Source: Riemerella anatipestifer_E
GTDB lineage: Bacteria; Bacteroidota; Bacteroidia; Flavobacteriales; Weeksellaceae
Assembly (NCBI RefSeq): GCF_009932355.1
Contig: NZ_LEKU01000008.1
Location: 1-64,000 of the forward strand
Direction: 5' to 3'
DNA length: 64,000 bases
The translations under genes were made by a program, and so were the position numbers. Below the pieces are notes generated by a model, which ran no database searches, was not told the DNA's origin, and worked only from the letters and a program-made list of their open reading frames with translations. Every line of letters starts with the position of its first letter. Positions within the stretch are counted from its first letter, which is position 1. Positions 30,546 to 39,648 of this stretch are shown here, piece by piece.

Positions 30546-31039
30546 AAATAGGAGATGGCGTTTCTGTAATTGATGATGACTTGTGGGGCATCGTTACTTC
30601 TATACACGGCAACGAGGTGGTTTTCCGAGACGAATATCATTTTATCCATCGCTATCCTAAACATTTGCTCACTTTAAGAGATGCCTCTCTGTATGAACAA
30701 ACACCCATTGTACAAAAACAAGAAGTCAATCAAACCTCTAGACCTCCTAGAAAGAAAAATCAGCATTTGATATTAGACCTTCATTTTGACCAGTTGGTAA
30801 ACAACCCTGAACATTACGATAGTTTTGAACGGCTATTTATTCAAAAACACAAACTGGAGGAAACACTTGATTTTTGTAAACTCAATAAAATAAAAAAGCT
30901 AGAAATAATCCACGGCATTGGAGATGGCATTTTGCAAAAGTTGGTCTTTGATACCCTCAAAGGTAAAACTAATATTGAATTTGAAGAAAGCGATTTTTTC
31001 TATCATCAATCGGGGTCGGTTATGGTTAATTTCATTTAG
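30542..31039 (+). CDS. Smr-domain protein
   Basis: 165 residues. A short N-terminal beta domain (MKIGDGVSVIDDDLWGIVTS, SH3-like) is followed by a Pro/Lys linker and a C-terminal Smr domain, about 75-165: LILDLHFDQLV carries the LDLH motif, and KLEIIHGIGDGILQKLVFD the HGxG motif, as in MutS2 C-termini. Such stand-alone proteins bind or nick branched nucleic acids or mRNA in some bacteria. It overlaps the phosphoesterase gene by four bases. Confidence 0.88.
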   Translation: MKIGDGVSVIDDDLWGIVTSIHGNEVVFRDEYHFIHRYPKHLLTLRDASLYEQTPIVQKQEVNQTSRPPRKKNQHLILDLHFDQLVNNPEHYDSFERLFIQKHKLEETLDFCKLNKIKKLEIIHGIGDGILQKLVFDTLKGKTNIEFEESDFFYHQSGSVMVNFI

Positions 31040-31071
31040 AGTTTGTATTTTTACGCTTTAAATCAATGTAA

Positions 31072-31893
31072 ATGAAATCCATCAATCCAAAAGAACTTCC
31101 TCCATTTGAGGTTCAGATGCTACTACAACACGCCATTGCTCCTAGACCTATTGCTTTGGCATCCACCATAGACAAAGAAGGGAACATTAACCTATCGCCT
31201 TTCAGTTTCTTTAATCTTTTTAGCTCTAATCCGCCTATTGTGGTTTTTTCTCCTGCCAGAAGGGTAAGGGATAACAGCACTAAAGATACTTTAGAGAATG
31301 TACTGCAAGTCCCTGAAGTTAATATCGGTATCGTAAATTACCCTATCGTGCAACAGATGTCTCTTTCTTCTACGGAATACGATAAGGGCATCAATGAATT
31401 TGTGAAAGCGGGGTTCACAATGAAAGATGCCGACCTAATTGCTCCCAAACTCATAGAAGAATGCCCCGTAAACCTAGAATGTAAGGTCTTAGAAGTAAAA
31501 CCTCTAGGCACAGAGGGTGGTGCAGGAAATTTGGTGATTTCGGAAGTGGTTAAAATACATATCCGAGAGGAGTATCTTAACGAAAACGGCACACTAGAAC
31601 AAGCCAAACTAGACCTAGTGGCAAGATTGGGAGGCAACTGGTATTCTAGGAATAATGCAGACAACCTATTTGAAGTCCCAAAACCCCTAGTAACTAAAGG
31701 CATCGGCATAGACCAACTGCCTTGTGAAATAAAAAACAGTAAAGTATTTACAGGGAATGATTTAGGAATGCTCGCCAATGTAGAGCAACTGCCTAAAGGA
31801 AACTATACCGATGATGAAGCCACTCATCTAAAGGCTCAACGCTTACTTACCGAAGCAAAAATAGAAGAAGCGTGGCAATGTTTAATCTATTAA
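31072..31893 (+). CDS. Flavin reductase family protein (FMN-binding)
   Basis: 273 residues. The split-barrel FMN-binding domain spans about 10-200: APRPIALASTIDKEGNINLS near 23, then NLFSSNPPIVVFSPARRVRD near 50. The length and C-terminal extension (about 200-273) match the long Bacteroidetes subtype. It binds FMN and reduces flavin or acts as an oxidoreductase; the substrate is unknown. It converges with the tsaC-like gene across a terminator. Confidence 0.85.
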   Translation: MKSINPKELPPFEVQMLLQHAIAPRPIALASTIDKEGNINLSPFSFFNLFSSNPPIVVFSPARRVRDNSTKDTLENVLQVPEVNIGIVNYPIVQQMSLSSTEYDKGINEFVKAGFTMKDADLIAPKLIEECPVNLECKVLEVKPLGTEGGAGNLVISEVVKIHIREEYLNENGTLEQAKLDLVARLGGNWYSRNNADNLFEVPKPLVTKGIGIDQLPCEIKNSKVFTGNDLGMLANVEQLPKGNYTDDEATHLKAQRLLTEAKIEEAWQCLIY

Positions 31894-31898
31894 AAATT

Positions 31899-31934
31899 AA
31901 AACACCCTTTTCTTAAAATAGAAAAGGGTGTTTT
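31899..31934. terminator. Bidirectional terminator
   Basis: AAAACACCCTTTTC, loop TTAAAATA, GAAAAGGGTGTTTT, between convergent genes. Confidence 0.85.
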
Positions 31935-31937
31935 CGT

Positions 31938-32486
31938 TTATTCTCTCAAGACTTTTATCCTGTTGTCTTTCCATATTCTAATGACAGAAGATCCCGTCCA
32001 TTGGGATACTTTATCTTTTTGTTCTTCTACTACAAAATCTACGGCATTTATCAGTTCGGGGCTAATATCCGAAAATTGCATCGGACTTTTATCACCGCTA
32101 AAATTCGCCGAAGTAGAAACCAGCGGAGCATTGAGCTTGCCAATGAGTTTTTGACAAAAAGCGTCTTTTACGAGCCTAATTCCTATGCTGCCGTCCTCTG
32201 CCAAGAGTTCTTTGGGTAAGCCTTTGGGAGCATCGTAGATTATCGTAACGGGTTTTTCGCTAAGGTCTATAATTTCCCACGCCATTTCTGGTACTTCTAC
32301 TAAATCTTGCAGCCTTTTTTCGGTATCTACCAAAATAATGAGGGATTTATGTGGCTCTCTTTTTTTGATTTTGTAAATCTTTTGTATGGCTTCTGGGTTT
32401 GTGGCGTCGCAACCTAGCCCCCAAATGGTGTCCGTAGGGTAAAGCACTGTTCCCCCAGACTTTAAAACTTCTACTATCTCTTGCAT
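31938..32486 (-). CDS. L-threonylcarbamoyladenylate synthase (TsaC/Sua5-YrdC family)
   Basis: 182 residues, one YrdC domain. LYPTDTIWGLGCDATNPEAI near residue 16, KIKKREPHKSLIILV near 40 (the KxR and SL binding motifs), and LVSTSANFSGDKS near 122 are diagnostic. It makes the threonylcarbamoyl-AMP intermediate of t6A tRNA modification. It lacks the second Sua5 domain, so it is the TsaC-length form. Upstream on the same strand are gldC and gldB. Confidence 0.9.
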   Translation of the reverse strand: MQEIVEVLKSGGTVLYPTDTIWGLGCDATNPEAIQKIYKIKKREPHKSLIILVDTEKRLQDLVEVPEMAWEIIDLSEKPVTIIYDAPKGLPKELLAEDGSIGIRLVKDAFCQKLIGKLNAPLVSTSANFSGDKSPMQFSDISPELINAVDFVVEEQKDKVSQWTGSSVIRIWKDNRIKVLRE

Positions 32487-32506
32487 TGGGTTAATTTTTT
32501 AAAACG

Positions 32507-32833
32507 CTACATTTTAATGGCTGATTTTACGGCAAATTCTTCTGCTTTCTCCTCTAGCCATTGGGCAACATCGTCTTCCCCTGTGGCTCTCTGGTAAGTG
32601 TGCCCCAAAGAAACTAATATCTGATGGAAAAAACGCTTCATATGGTCCACAGGCATATCTTTAGTCCAAAGGTCTATCCTGAGGGCTTCCATCGTTTTGT
32701 CGTCCCAAACGGAAATCATTGTGGCTTTGGTTTCTTGAGCTTCTATCCCGCCATCTTGGGCGTGCCAAGTCATTTTCTCTGGAATATGGTTTTCGTCTAG
32801 CTCTACATTTACTGTTATCTGTGTTTTTCTCAT
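32507..32833 (-). CDS. gldC: Gliding motility protein GldC
   Basis: 108 residues, the family length. KTQITVNVELDENHIPEKMT, then WHAQDGGIEAQETKATMI, WDDKTMEALRIDLWTKDMPV and FFHQILVSLGHTYQRATGE are the GldC landmarks. It is a soluble protein in the Gld set of Flavobacteriia, needed for full gliding in F. johnsoniae, with no known biochemical activity. It lies 30 bases after gldB, same strand, the order seen in other flavobacteria. Whether the host glides cannot be told. Confidence 0.92.
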   Translation of the reverse strand: MRKTQITVNVELDENHIPEKMTWHAQDGGIEAQETKATMISVWDDKTMEALRIDLWTKDMPVDHMKRFFHQILVSLGHTYQRATGEDDVAQWLEEKAEEFAVKSAIKM

Positions 32834-32863
32834 AATCTATCTTTAATTTTTTTTAATTGTATG

Positions 32864-33832
32864 CTACTTACCTTGATATTTGGATTGGTTAAAAATCTCC
32901 TCGCCCTTCATACTCAAAAATTGAGGAAGTGGTGTTTCTGGCTTTTCTTTAAAGAACTTCCTGCCAATCTCCCACCCTGTATAAACGCCCACTCTAGGCG
33001 AAGACTCGTTATCTACTTCTGTATAAAACTTAGAGAATGGTGCGGGTGCTAAAAATCTCCCCGAAAGCTGCATATCATCACTAAACAATAAATCGTTTTC
33101 TACGAAAAAGTTCCAAATGTTACTTTTGTTTTGAGTCGCCCACTCGTATTGTTTAGGTGTGTAGCCTATCTTTAAATAATCGGCTGTGTTGGGTAACAGA
33201 GCGTCTTGTAAAAGCATTAGTTTTCCTTCGTACATCATTTTGTCTATGAATTTTTGTTCGCTCCTATCCATCGGCACGATGTGTTCCGACAACGCTAAAG
33301 CTGCTTTAGGTAATAAGTTTTGAGGATTCATAGAAACTTGTAAATACTGATTAACACCTCTATAATAGCGGTTGCCTTCCCCCATAAAGGCTGCAATATC
33401 TATAAAGAGCCAATTTTTTTCGGCGTGATAGAAGACAGGTACTTCCACGTCTTGCACAGCAGAAGAATAAAGGTAAACCACAGGCGTTTTGAATTGAGGA
33501 AAATAGTGCTGCACGCGTGCAAAGAGTTCGCACAAACCTTTTTCTAACTCTGGCACATTCACTTTTTTGAGGGCTTCTTTGTAGATGTTTATCTCCAAGG
33601 TGTCTTTTCTTCTTAACATAAAATCTTCATCAGAAACCGTCCCTTGAAACCAAGGGTATTCCTTCTTAAAATCGTCCAAAGAATAACTTTCATCGTAAAA
33701 CTGATGAGAAATATCTACTATTTTCACCTTAGGTAAAGGTTCTTTAAGGTCTATATTCCAGCCTTTGTCTTCCTTCTGACAAGAAACCAATACTCCGAGC
33801 AATAAAATTAACCAACTAATATATTTCATCAT
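32864..33832 (-). CDS. gldB: Gliding motility lipoprotein GldB
   Basis: About 322 residues. Chosen start ATG 33832 (or 33829, MKYISWLILLLGVLVSC), giving a lipobox LVSC. A longer frame from 33859 would put its first codon inside the TACTTTTG promoter element at 33857-33864, so it is rejected. The body has KVKIVDISHQFYDE near residue 35 and the PLYSS/FIDIAAFMGEGNRYYRG region near 135, known from GldB. It is an essential gliding lipoprotein in F. johnsoniae. First gene of gldB-gldC; nadE is divergent, as elsewhere in the class. Confidence 0.92.
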   Translation of the reverse strand: MMKYISWLILLLGVLVSCQKEDKGWNIDLKEPLPKVKIVDISHQFYDESYSLDDFKKEYPWFQGTVSDEDFMLRRKDTLEINIYKEALKKVNVPELEKGLCELFARVQHYFPQFKTPVVYLYSSAVQDVEVPVFYHAEKNWLFIDIAAFMGEGNRYYRGVNQYLQVSMNPQNLLPKAALALSEHIVPMDRSEQKFIDKMMYEGKLMLLQDALLPNTADYLKIGYTPKQYEWATQNKSNIWNFFVENDLLFSDDMQLSGRFLAPAPFSKFYTEVDNESSPRVGVYTGWEIGRKFFKEKPETPLPQFLSMKGEEIFNQSKYQGK

Positions 33833-33856
33833 TGTTCTAAAGATTTTTCTAAGTCG

Positions 33857-33864
33857 CAAAAGTA
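33857..33864 (-). promoter_or_regulatory. -7 element (TACTTTTG) for gldB-gldC
   Basis: Minus strand TACTTTTG, 24 bases before ATG 33832. It decides the gldB start. Confidence 0.6.
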
Positions 33865-33947
33865 ATCATTTTTAAACGCTTATTTTAGTCTATAATCCAA
33901 AAACTTCTGTATTTTTACGCTTCTAACTTTAAATACCACAAAAAGCT

Positions 33948-34739
33948 ATGCAAACAGATAAAGTAATTCAGCACATTGTAAATTGGTTAAAAGATTATGC
34001 CCAAAAAGCTAATGTAAAAGGCTATGTAGTGGGAGTTTCTGGCGGTGTAGATTCTGGAGTAGTTTCTACATTATGTGCAATGACGGGACTGAAAACCCTA
34101 CTACTAGAAATGCCCATTAGACAACAGCAGGACCAAGTGAGCCGTGCGTGGGAACATATGGAAGACCTCAAAAAACGCTTCCCTGATAATGTGGAAGCAA
34201 TGAGCGTAAACCTCACTCCTGCTTTTGAGGAGCTTTATAAGACTTTTGATGTCCAAGACGACCTCTACCCTAACGAAAAATTGGCTTTTGCTAATACTAG
34301 AAGTAGATTAAGAATGCTTACCCTCTACTATTACGGGCAAATTAACGGACTCCTCGTGTGTGGTACAGGCAACAAGGTGGAAGATTTTGGGATTGGTTTC
34401 TATACCAAATATGGCGACGGTGGCGTAGATGTTTCCCCAATCGCTGACCTTTACAAAACGGAGGTTTACCAACTTTCTAAAGCCTTGAATCTCGTGAAAA
34501 GTATCCAAGAGGCAATTCCTACCGACGGGCTTTGGGATACAGACAGAACCGATGAGCAACAAATAGGAGCTACCTACCCAGAACTTGAAAAAATACAGAA
34601 AGAATACCCTAACAAAACCCTAGAAGATTACACAGGAAGAGACCGTGAAGTCTATACCATCTTTGACCGAATGCACAAAGCAGCTCAACACAAAATGAAC
34701 CCAATCCCAATATGTGATATTCCTGAAGAGTGGAGGTAA
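33948..34739 (+). CDS. nadE: NH3-dependent NAD+ synthetase
   Basis: 263 residues, the ammonia-dependent form (no glutaminase domain). PP-loop VVGVSGGVDSGVVSTL near residues 28-43; NTRSRLRMLTLYYYG near 115; TGNKVEDFGIGFYTKYGDGG near 140; and PTDGLWDTDRTDEQQIGATY near 190 close the active site. It amidates deamido-NAD to NAD using ATP and ammonia. It is divergent from gldB and followed 28 bases later by an unrelated orphan gene. Confidence 0.95.
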   Translation: MQTDKVIQHIVNWLKDYAQKANVKGYVVGVSGGVDSGVVSTLCAMTGLKTLLLEMPIRQQQDQVSRAWEHMEDLKKRFPDNVEAMSVNLTPAFEELYKTFDVQDDLYPNEKLAFANTRSRLRMLTLYYYGQINGLLVCGTGNKVEDFGIGFYTKYGDGGVDVSPIADLYKTEVYQLSKALNLVKSIQEAIPTDGLWDTDRTDEQQIGATYPELEKIQKEYPNKTLEDYTGRDREVYTIFDRMHKAAQHKMNPIPICDIPEEWR

Positions 34740-34767
34740 TATCGTAGTTAGCTGAAATTCTACACAA

Positions 34768-35490
34768 ATGGAACAGATTAAAATTGAAGAACTTAAAGAT
34801 TGGATTACTCCATATTTGACGATTACTGGAAATCATCCTAAAATAAATGAAAAGCTTAGAAAAGAAAGTATTATAAGCTATTTTCGACAATTAACAATTC
34901 CTAATATTTTTGATAATTACGCATTAATTCTTCATCCATATTGGATATATGATTTACCTAAAGAGAAAACTAAAGAAAATCATATAGAAGGAAAAGACAT
35001 TGAAAATTATAAGTCTGAATTTCCAGAAGAAGATTATCGTCCTGTTAAATGGATTGACTTTTATAATTACAAAAATGTAGAATTTTCTTTAGAAACTGCT
35101 ATCACAGAAAATGTAGAATGGAATAGACCATTTTCACAAATGAATAATGAAATGTGGCCATGTGAAGGAGGAATTGATATGAGAACACTACAAAATATTT
35201 CTGAAACTATTTTAAAATTTCACGGAGATTGTAATATAGAACTGTATTACATTTTTATGGCTACTAAAAACTATGATGAGGATGAAATGTACAAAGGAAA
35301 ATTATCTGAACTCATTTCATTTTTAAATAATTATGACTCTGTTCTGACTCCAAGTTTAATATATGATATTGAAAAAAAATGGGCAATAACAAGTGATTTT
35401 GATTTACCTTTTTCTATAATTGGTGGAGAAAAGAATTTAATTATTGAATTACTTGAGAATAATCAAAATGAAATATATTTAATTGAATAA
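34768..35490 (+). CDS. Hypothetical protein, AT-rich orphan
   Basis: 240 residues, not recognised. It is soluble by inspection and acidic, with many Glu, Asn, Tyr and Ile; WIDFYNYKNVEFSLET near residue 90 and MWPCEGGIDMRTLQNISETI near 130 are the most ordered-looking parts. There is no signal peptide. Its AT content is clearly higher than nadE before it and the phosphodiesterase after it, and it resembles the left-edge orphans in composition, so it may be acquired. It could be an immunity- or SMI1-like protein, but no motif proves it. Confidence 0.55.
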   Translation: MEQIKIEELKDWITPYLTITGNHPKINEKLRKESIISYFRQLTIPNIFDNYALILHPYWIYDLPKEKTKENHIEGKDIENYKSEFPEEDYRPVKWIDFYNYKNVEFSLETAITENVEWNRPFSQMNNEMWPCEGGIDMRTLQNISETILKFHGDCNIELYYIFMATKNYDEDEMYKGKLSELISFLNNYDSVLTPSLIYDIEKKWAITSDFDLPFSIIGGEKNLIIELLENNQNEIYLIE

Positions 35491-35514
35491 TAATAACTTC
35501 AGCTAACATAGTAT

Positions 35515-35552
35515 TTCCCTAGGCTATTTGCCATTCCTTCGGCAATATCCTC
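35515..35552. repeat. Short relic related to the 19026 element
   Basis: TTCCCTAGGCTA here also occurs at 19049-19060; it is followed by TTTGCCATTCCTTCGGCAAT, which forms a TTGCC/GGCAA hairpin. It may be a decayed copy of that element next to the orphan gene. Confidence 0.35.
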
Positions 35553-35592
35553 CCAAATCAAAAAACACTAAAAAATATTATATTTTCATAAA

Positions 35593-36915
35593 ATGTTTAC
35601 AACTTATAGATTAAATTTTACGAAGGATAAACTAATCTTTTCATATAGTTCTAGGAAACTGAATTTGCTTATTGCCATTCTGTTTTCGGTATTATGTTTT
35701 GCACAAAATGATAGTTTAAAAATCGTACAACCTCACAGAAAAAATACCGAGTGGGCAATGAAACAGCCTTATGTTATTTTGATTTCTGCCGATGGGTTTC
35801 GCCATGATTATCCCGAAAAATATAACGCCGAAAATATCATCAATCTTGGTAAAAGTGGCGTTCGTGCCAAAACTATGATACCCTCTTATCCTTCTATTAC
35901 AGGTCCCAACCACTATACTTTAGTTACGGGATTATATCCTTCGCACCACGGTATGGTGGATAATCATTTCTATGATGAAAAAAGAAAAGAGGCATTCTAT
36001 TTTGGTAATCCCAAGAATATTCGTGACGGCTCTTGGTTAGGAGGTTATCCTATTTGGGGTGTAGCGGAACGAAGCGGTATGCTTTCTGCCGCAATGATGT
36101 GGGTTGCAAGTGATGGCGATGCTGGTGGCATAAGACCTACCTACGCTTACAAATATAGCGGAAAAGTAACTCCTCAAGAAAAAGTAAACCAAATTATAGA
36201 TTGGCTAAAACTACCTGAAGAAATTCGTCCGCATTTTATCACACTATACTATCCCGAAGTTGACCACGCAGGGCACATCTACGGAACAGAAGCTCCTGAA
36301 ACACAAGATGCCGTACAACTAGTAGATAAAAGCATTGGTGAACTGGTACAACGCGTAAAAGAACTAAATCTACCAAATGTGAATTTCGTGTTTGTGTCGG
36401 ACCACGGAATGACTAATGTAGATATTAAAAATCCCTTAGAAATACCCAATTTTCTGAAGGATAAAAATCAATACCGATATGTTAATTCTCAAACACTAGT
36501 CAGAATTTCTGTTTTAAACAAACATAATATTAACGCAACTTATAAGAAACTAAAACAAGAGGTTACACCAGGTTATAAGGTGGTTTTAGCCAAACGACTA
36601 CCAAAAAAATTGCATTATGCTACTCGTGATGACCGTTTTAGCAGAATGGGAGATATTTACCTTTTGCCCAAAGCTCCAAAAATATTTTTAGAACAAGGAC
36701 AGAAAACCACCTTGGGTAAACATGGCTACAACCCTTATTGGGTAAAGGATATGAATGCAATGTTCATTGCTAATGGAGTTCAGTTTCAATCAAACAAAGA
36801 GATTTCGGAATTTAGAAATGTAGATGTTTACCCTTTTATTTTAGAAATTTTGGGCTTAAAACCTTTAGAGCAAATTGATGGTAAAAAAACTTTGATTAGA
36901 AAAGTGCTGAAGTAG
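35593..36915 (+). CDS. Ectonucleotide pyrophosphatase/phosphodiesterase (NPP) family enzyme, exported
   Basis: 440 residues from the first ATG. A hydrophobic stretch LNLLIAILFSVLCFAQ (about residues 24-38) looks like a signal peptide with an unusually long polar N-terminus, so the true start may be later. The alkaline-phosphatase-superfamily core is clear: ILISADGFRHDY (metal Asp), PSYPSITGPNHYT with the nucleophile Thr near 105, YPEVDHAGHIYG near 221, FVSDHGM near 272 and LGKHGYNP near 376. It hydrolyses phosphodiester or pyrophosphate bonds in extracellular nucleotides or lipids. Confidence 0.9.
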   Translation: MFTTYRLNFTKDKLIFSYSSRKLNLLIAILFSVLCFAQNDSLKIVQPHRKNTEWAMKQPYVILISADGFRHDYPEKYNAENIINLGKSGVRAKTMIPSYPSITGPNHYTLVTGLYPSHHGMVDNHFYDEKRKEAFYFGNPKNIRDGSWLGGYPIWGVAERSGMLSAAMMWVASDGDAGGIRPTYAYKYSGKVTPQEKVNQIIDWLKLPEEIRPHFITLYYPEVDHAGHIYGTEAPETQDAVQLVDKSIGELVQRVKELNLPNVNFVFVSDHGMTNVDIKNPLEIPNFLKDKNQYRYVNSQTLVRISVLNKHNINATYKKLKQEVTPGYKVVLAKRLPKKLHYATRDDRFSRMGDIYLLPKAPKIFLEQGQKTTLGKHGYNPYWVKDMNAMFIANGVQFQSNKEISEFRNVDVYPFILEILGLKPLEQIDGKKTLIRKVLK

Positions 36916-36950
36916 TTTTCTATTTTTCAAATTACAATCATATAAAAAAC

Positions 36951-36978
36951 AAAACAGAGAAGAATCCTCTCTGTTTTT
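36951..36978 (+). terminator. Terminator
   Basis: AAACAGAGA, loop AGAATCC, TCTCTGTTT plus Ts, after the phosphodiesterase gene. Confidence 0.75.
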
Positions 36979-37001
36979 ATTTTGCATTCATTTATATTTT
37001 T

Positions 37002-37421
37002 TTAATCTACTTTATGCCAAACTTGCGTACGCCCAGCTATAGAAATACCTATATAACCTCTCACATTTAGCTTATTACCTTCCCTTTCGATAGAACATTT
37101 GTAAACTTTACCGTTTTTAGGGTTAGTAATAGTTCCTCCGTCAAAGGTATTACCATCTTTTTTGATACCTCTAATTACTTCCATTCCCAAAATAGGTTTT
37201 CCTTTTCTATCGTCTTTACACAAAGAACAGTTAGGGTCAGCAGGCTTAATAAGTAGCTGTATCACCTTACCATAGTATTTTCCGTCAGACTTCTTGAAAA
37301 TTTCTACAATAGATTTAGCTTGTCCTGTTTCATCATCAATAGTTTTCCATTTTCCTTCTATCTGAGCATAAGACATCACACTAAACATTAGAGCCATAGT
37401 GGCAAACATTAATTTTTTCAT
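37002..37421 (-). CDS. DUF2147-family exported protein
   Basis: 139 residues. Signal peptide MKKLMFATMALMFSVMSYA with cleavage near residue 19. The mature protein is one DUF2147 domain: IEGKWKTIDDETGQAKSIVE, then SDGKYYGKVIQLL, GMEVIRGIKKDGNTFDGGTI and KVYKCSIEREGNKLNVRGYI. A conserved Cys pair (CSLC, about residues 65-68) sits in the loop. The family is periplasmic or secreted with no known activity. It stands alone downstream of the LTA-synthase-like gene on the same strand. Confidence 0.88.
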   Translation of the reverse strand: MKKLMFATMALMFSVMSYAQIEGKWKTIDDETGQAKSIVEIFKKSDGKYYGKVIQLLIKPADPNCSLCKDDRKGKPILGMEVIRGIKKDGNTFDGGTITNPKNGKVYKCSIEREGNKLNVRGYIGISIAGRTQVWHKVD

Positions 37422-37541
37422 AATTTTATTAAATTTAAATATGGGTTAAAGATATAAAATTTAATTAAACAAACAATATACCATTCCATTTTTACATATA
37501 TAAAACAATGTTTTAGATTATTAAAAAAATTTAAACACTAT

Positions 37542-39473
37542 TTAATTCAGTTTTCTATTGATAACCCTATACATATAGTCTTGATACCATGCCATACAGA
37601 GTTTTTTGCCATAATCCACCTCGGGTTTATTGATGCTTTTTATAAGGTTATTCTCTAAACCTAAATCAGTTTTATTATAAACACCTATAATGTCTTTACC
37701 ATTAAAAAGGTAAATATAATTACCAATGATAAATTGCTCCTGTATCCCGTCCGAATTTATAATAATAGCTTCTTCATTTTTAGGAGAAACTAAACTCCTT
37801 CCCCAACTTCTTATAGGCTTGTTATAAGCTATTATATCGGCTAATGTAGGGTAGATATCAGACTGTTGTGCCAGTCTTTCATCTATTCCTCTGAGATTAT
37901 ATTTAGGGTTAGGAGAATAGAAAATGAGAGGAAGTGCAAAGCGGTTCATTGCCTTTTCGTACTCTGGATAAAAAGGCTGATTGGTATGGTCTCCCGTAAT
38001 TACAAAAATGGTATTCTGAAACCAAGGCTGTTTTTTAGCCGTTTCAAAGTATTTTTTTATGGCATAATCAGTGTATTGTATAGGCTCGTGCATTGGGATA
38101 TGCCCTTTTTTAAATTTTCCGTTGTATTTTTCAGGGATTTTAAAAGGGTGATGAGACGATGCCGTGAATACAGTCGCCATAAAAGGTTTTTCTAAACTTT
38201 TTTGATACACATTTTTAGCAAAATACTGTAAAAAAGGTTCGTCCCAAATTGCCCACATACCATCAAAGTCATCATCATTATTATATTCGGTTTTGCCATA
38301 ATATTTTTGAAACCCAAGGATATTCCCAAATCCCAAAAAGCCCATGGAACCATTAGGAGCTCCATGATAGAAAGAAGTGTCATATCCTAACTCATTACAC
38401 ACAGATACAATAGATTGTATTTTTTGATTAGAATATGGAGAGCTTGTAAAAGCATCTTTTAAACTTGGGATACCTGCTAAAATACTACTCATACCGTGTA
38501 TAGATTGCCTTCCGTTAGCGAAAGCATTGGTAAAAATAAGACTTTCTTTCGCTAAGCTATCTATAAAAGGAGTATATGAAACATAGTCTTTGATTTTACT
38601 AGAACTATTAAATGCACCAGAATATTCTTTACCAAAACTTTCTACAATAAAAATCACAATATTGGGCCTTTCTTTAGGCACATCTCTTTGGTATAATTTA
38701 TAAGGTTTTATATGCTCTTTAATGAAGTTTTCCTCCACAAAGTGAACCTCTTTAAAGTTGTTAGAACCTAAAGTTCTCAAAAACGAAAAAGTACTATTAA
38801 GCACAACATTTGCGTGGATTGGATTTTCCGTATGTCTATTAGCATCTACCAAGTTGATAGGTCGGGTACTGTGTTTAAAATCGCCTCTTATACCACCCAC
38901 CGTAAGTGTAGCCACTATACACAGAGTCACCACAGAGCCTATAAAATAAGGTAGTAATTTTTGAGGCTTTTGGTAAGATATACTTACTCTTTTGTAAAGC
39001 CAAATCCACACCGCTAATAAAGCAATGAAAATCAAAGGAATTAAAGGATTTTCTATTAAGGAGACACCAAATACTTTTAAAATATTAGACTCGTGTTCTA
39101 CCACATCTAGCACCGCAGAGGTTAATCTAGATTGACTAAACCGATAATAAATAAAATCGCCAAAATTCATAGAATAAGCAATGCCATTGGTAATAAAATA
39201 TACCCAAAAGAGTAATTTTTGATATCCTTTTTTAGTATTGATAGTGAGTGGAATAAGGCTTAGGAATATAAATAACGAATTAACATACAATATTGCCGTA
39301 GTATCAAACGCGGTACCGTAATATGCCAATTTAAAATATTGAGAAAAGCTCTCGATTTTTATTAAATCTTTATTGAAAATCCAAAATAAAAATCTAGCAA
39401 TTTGAAAGAAAACAAATACCAGTAAAACCCTATATAATAAAACCAATATTTCTCTTACGCGGAGATGTTTCAT
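37542..39473 (-). CDS. LTA-synthase-family (sulfatase-type) membrane enzyme
   Basis: 643 residues. Five hydrophobic helices lie in about 1-215. The large outer domain begins NIVIFIVESFGKEY near residue 275 (metal Glu), with the nucleophile Thr-type site NAFANGRQSIHGMSSILAG near 318, and VITGDHTNQPFY near 486 as the metal Asp/His motif. Related proteins transfer glycerol phosphate or phosphoethanolamine from lipids. In a Gram-negative a lipid or LPS-modifying phosphotransferase is more likely than lipoteichoic acid synthesis. It has its own TAAATTTG promoter element. Confidence 0.85.
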   Translation of the reverse strand: MKHLRVREILVLLYRVLLVFVFFQIARFLFWIFNKDLIKIESFSQYFKLAYYGTAFDTTAILYVNSLFIFLSLIPLTINTKKGYQKLLFWVYFITNGIAYSMNFGDFIYYRFSQSRLTSAVLDVVEHESNILKVFGVSLIENPLIPLIFIALLAVWIWLYKRVSISYQKPQKLLPYFIGSVVTLCIVATLTVGGIRGDFKHSTRPINLVDANRHTENPIHANVVLNSTFSFLRTLGSNNFKEVHFVEENFIKEHIKPYKLYQRDVPKERPNIVIFIVESFGKEYSGAFNSSSKIKDYVSYTPFIDSLAKESLIFTNAFANGRQSIHGMSSILAGIPSLKDAFTSSPYSNQKIQSIVSVCNELGYDTSFYHGAPNGSMGFLGFGNILGFQKYYGKTEYNNDDDFDGMWAIWDEPFLQYFAKNVYQKSLEKPFMATVFTASSHHPFKIPEKYNGKFKKGHIPMHEPIQYTDYAIKKYFETAKKQPWFQNTIFVITGDHTNQPFYPEYEKAMNRFALPLIFYSPNPKYNLRGIDERLAQQSDIYPTLADIIAYNKPIRSWGRSLVSPKNEEAIIINSDGIQEQFIIGNYIYLFNGKDIIGVYNKTDLGLENNLIKSINKPEVDYGKKLCMAWYQDYMYRVINRKLN

Positions 39474-39500
39474 ATTTATTTACGAATTGAATAATGTTTG

Positions 39501-39508
39501 CAAATTTA
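39501..39508 (-). promoter_or_regulatory. -7 element (TAAATTTG) for the LTA-synthase-like gene
   Basis: Minus strand TAAATTTG, 27 bases before ATG 39473. Confidence 0.5.
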
Positions 39509-39648
39509 TGAAAAACGAAAGTACTGCATCATATAGTCCTCAGTAATAACCTAAAAAAAATCATAAATCCAAAAATTCCGTCCCTAAAAATCGTTTTTCT
39601 CCAAAAATAATTTCTATATTGCGAGACTTTATAATAAGACGATATATT

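Noticed and set aside
37542..39473. True lipoteichoic acid synthesis
   Set aside because: The host appears to be a Gram-negative (OmpA, lipoproteins, T9SS), so the enzyme is more likely a related envelope phosphotransferase.
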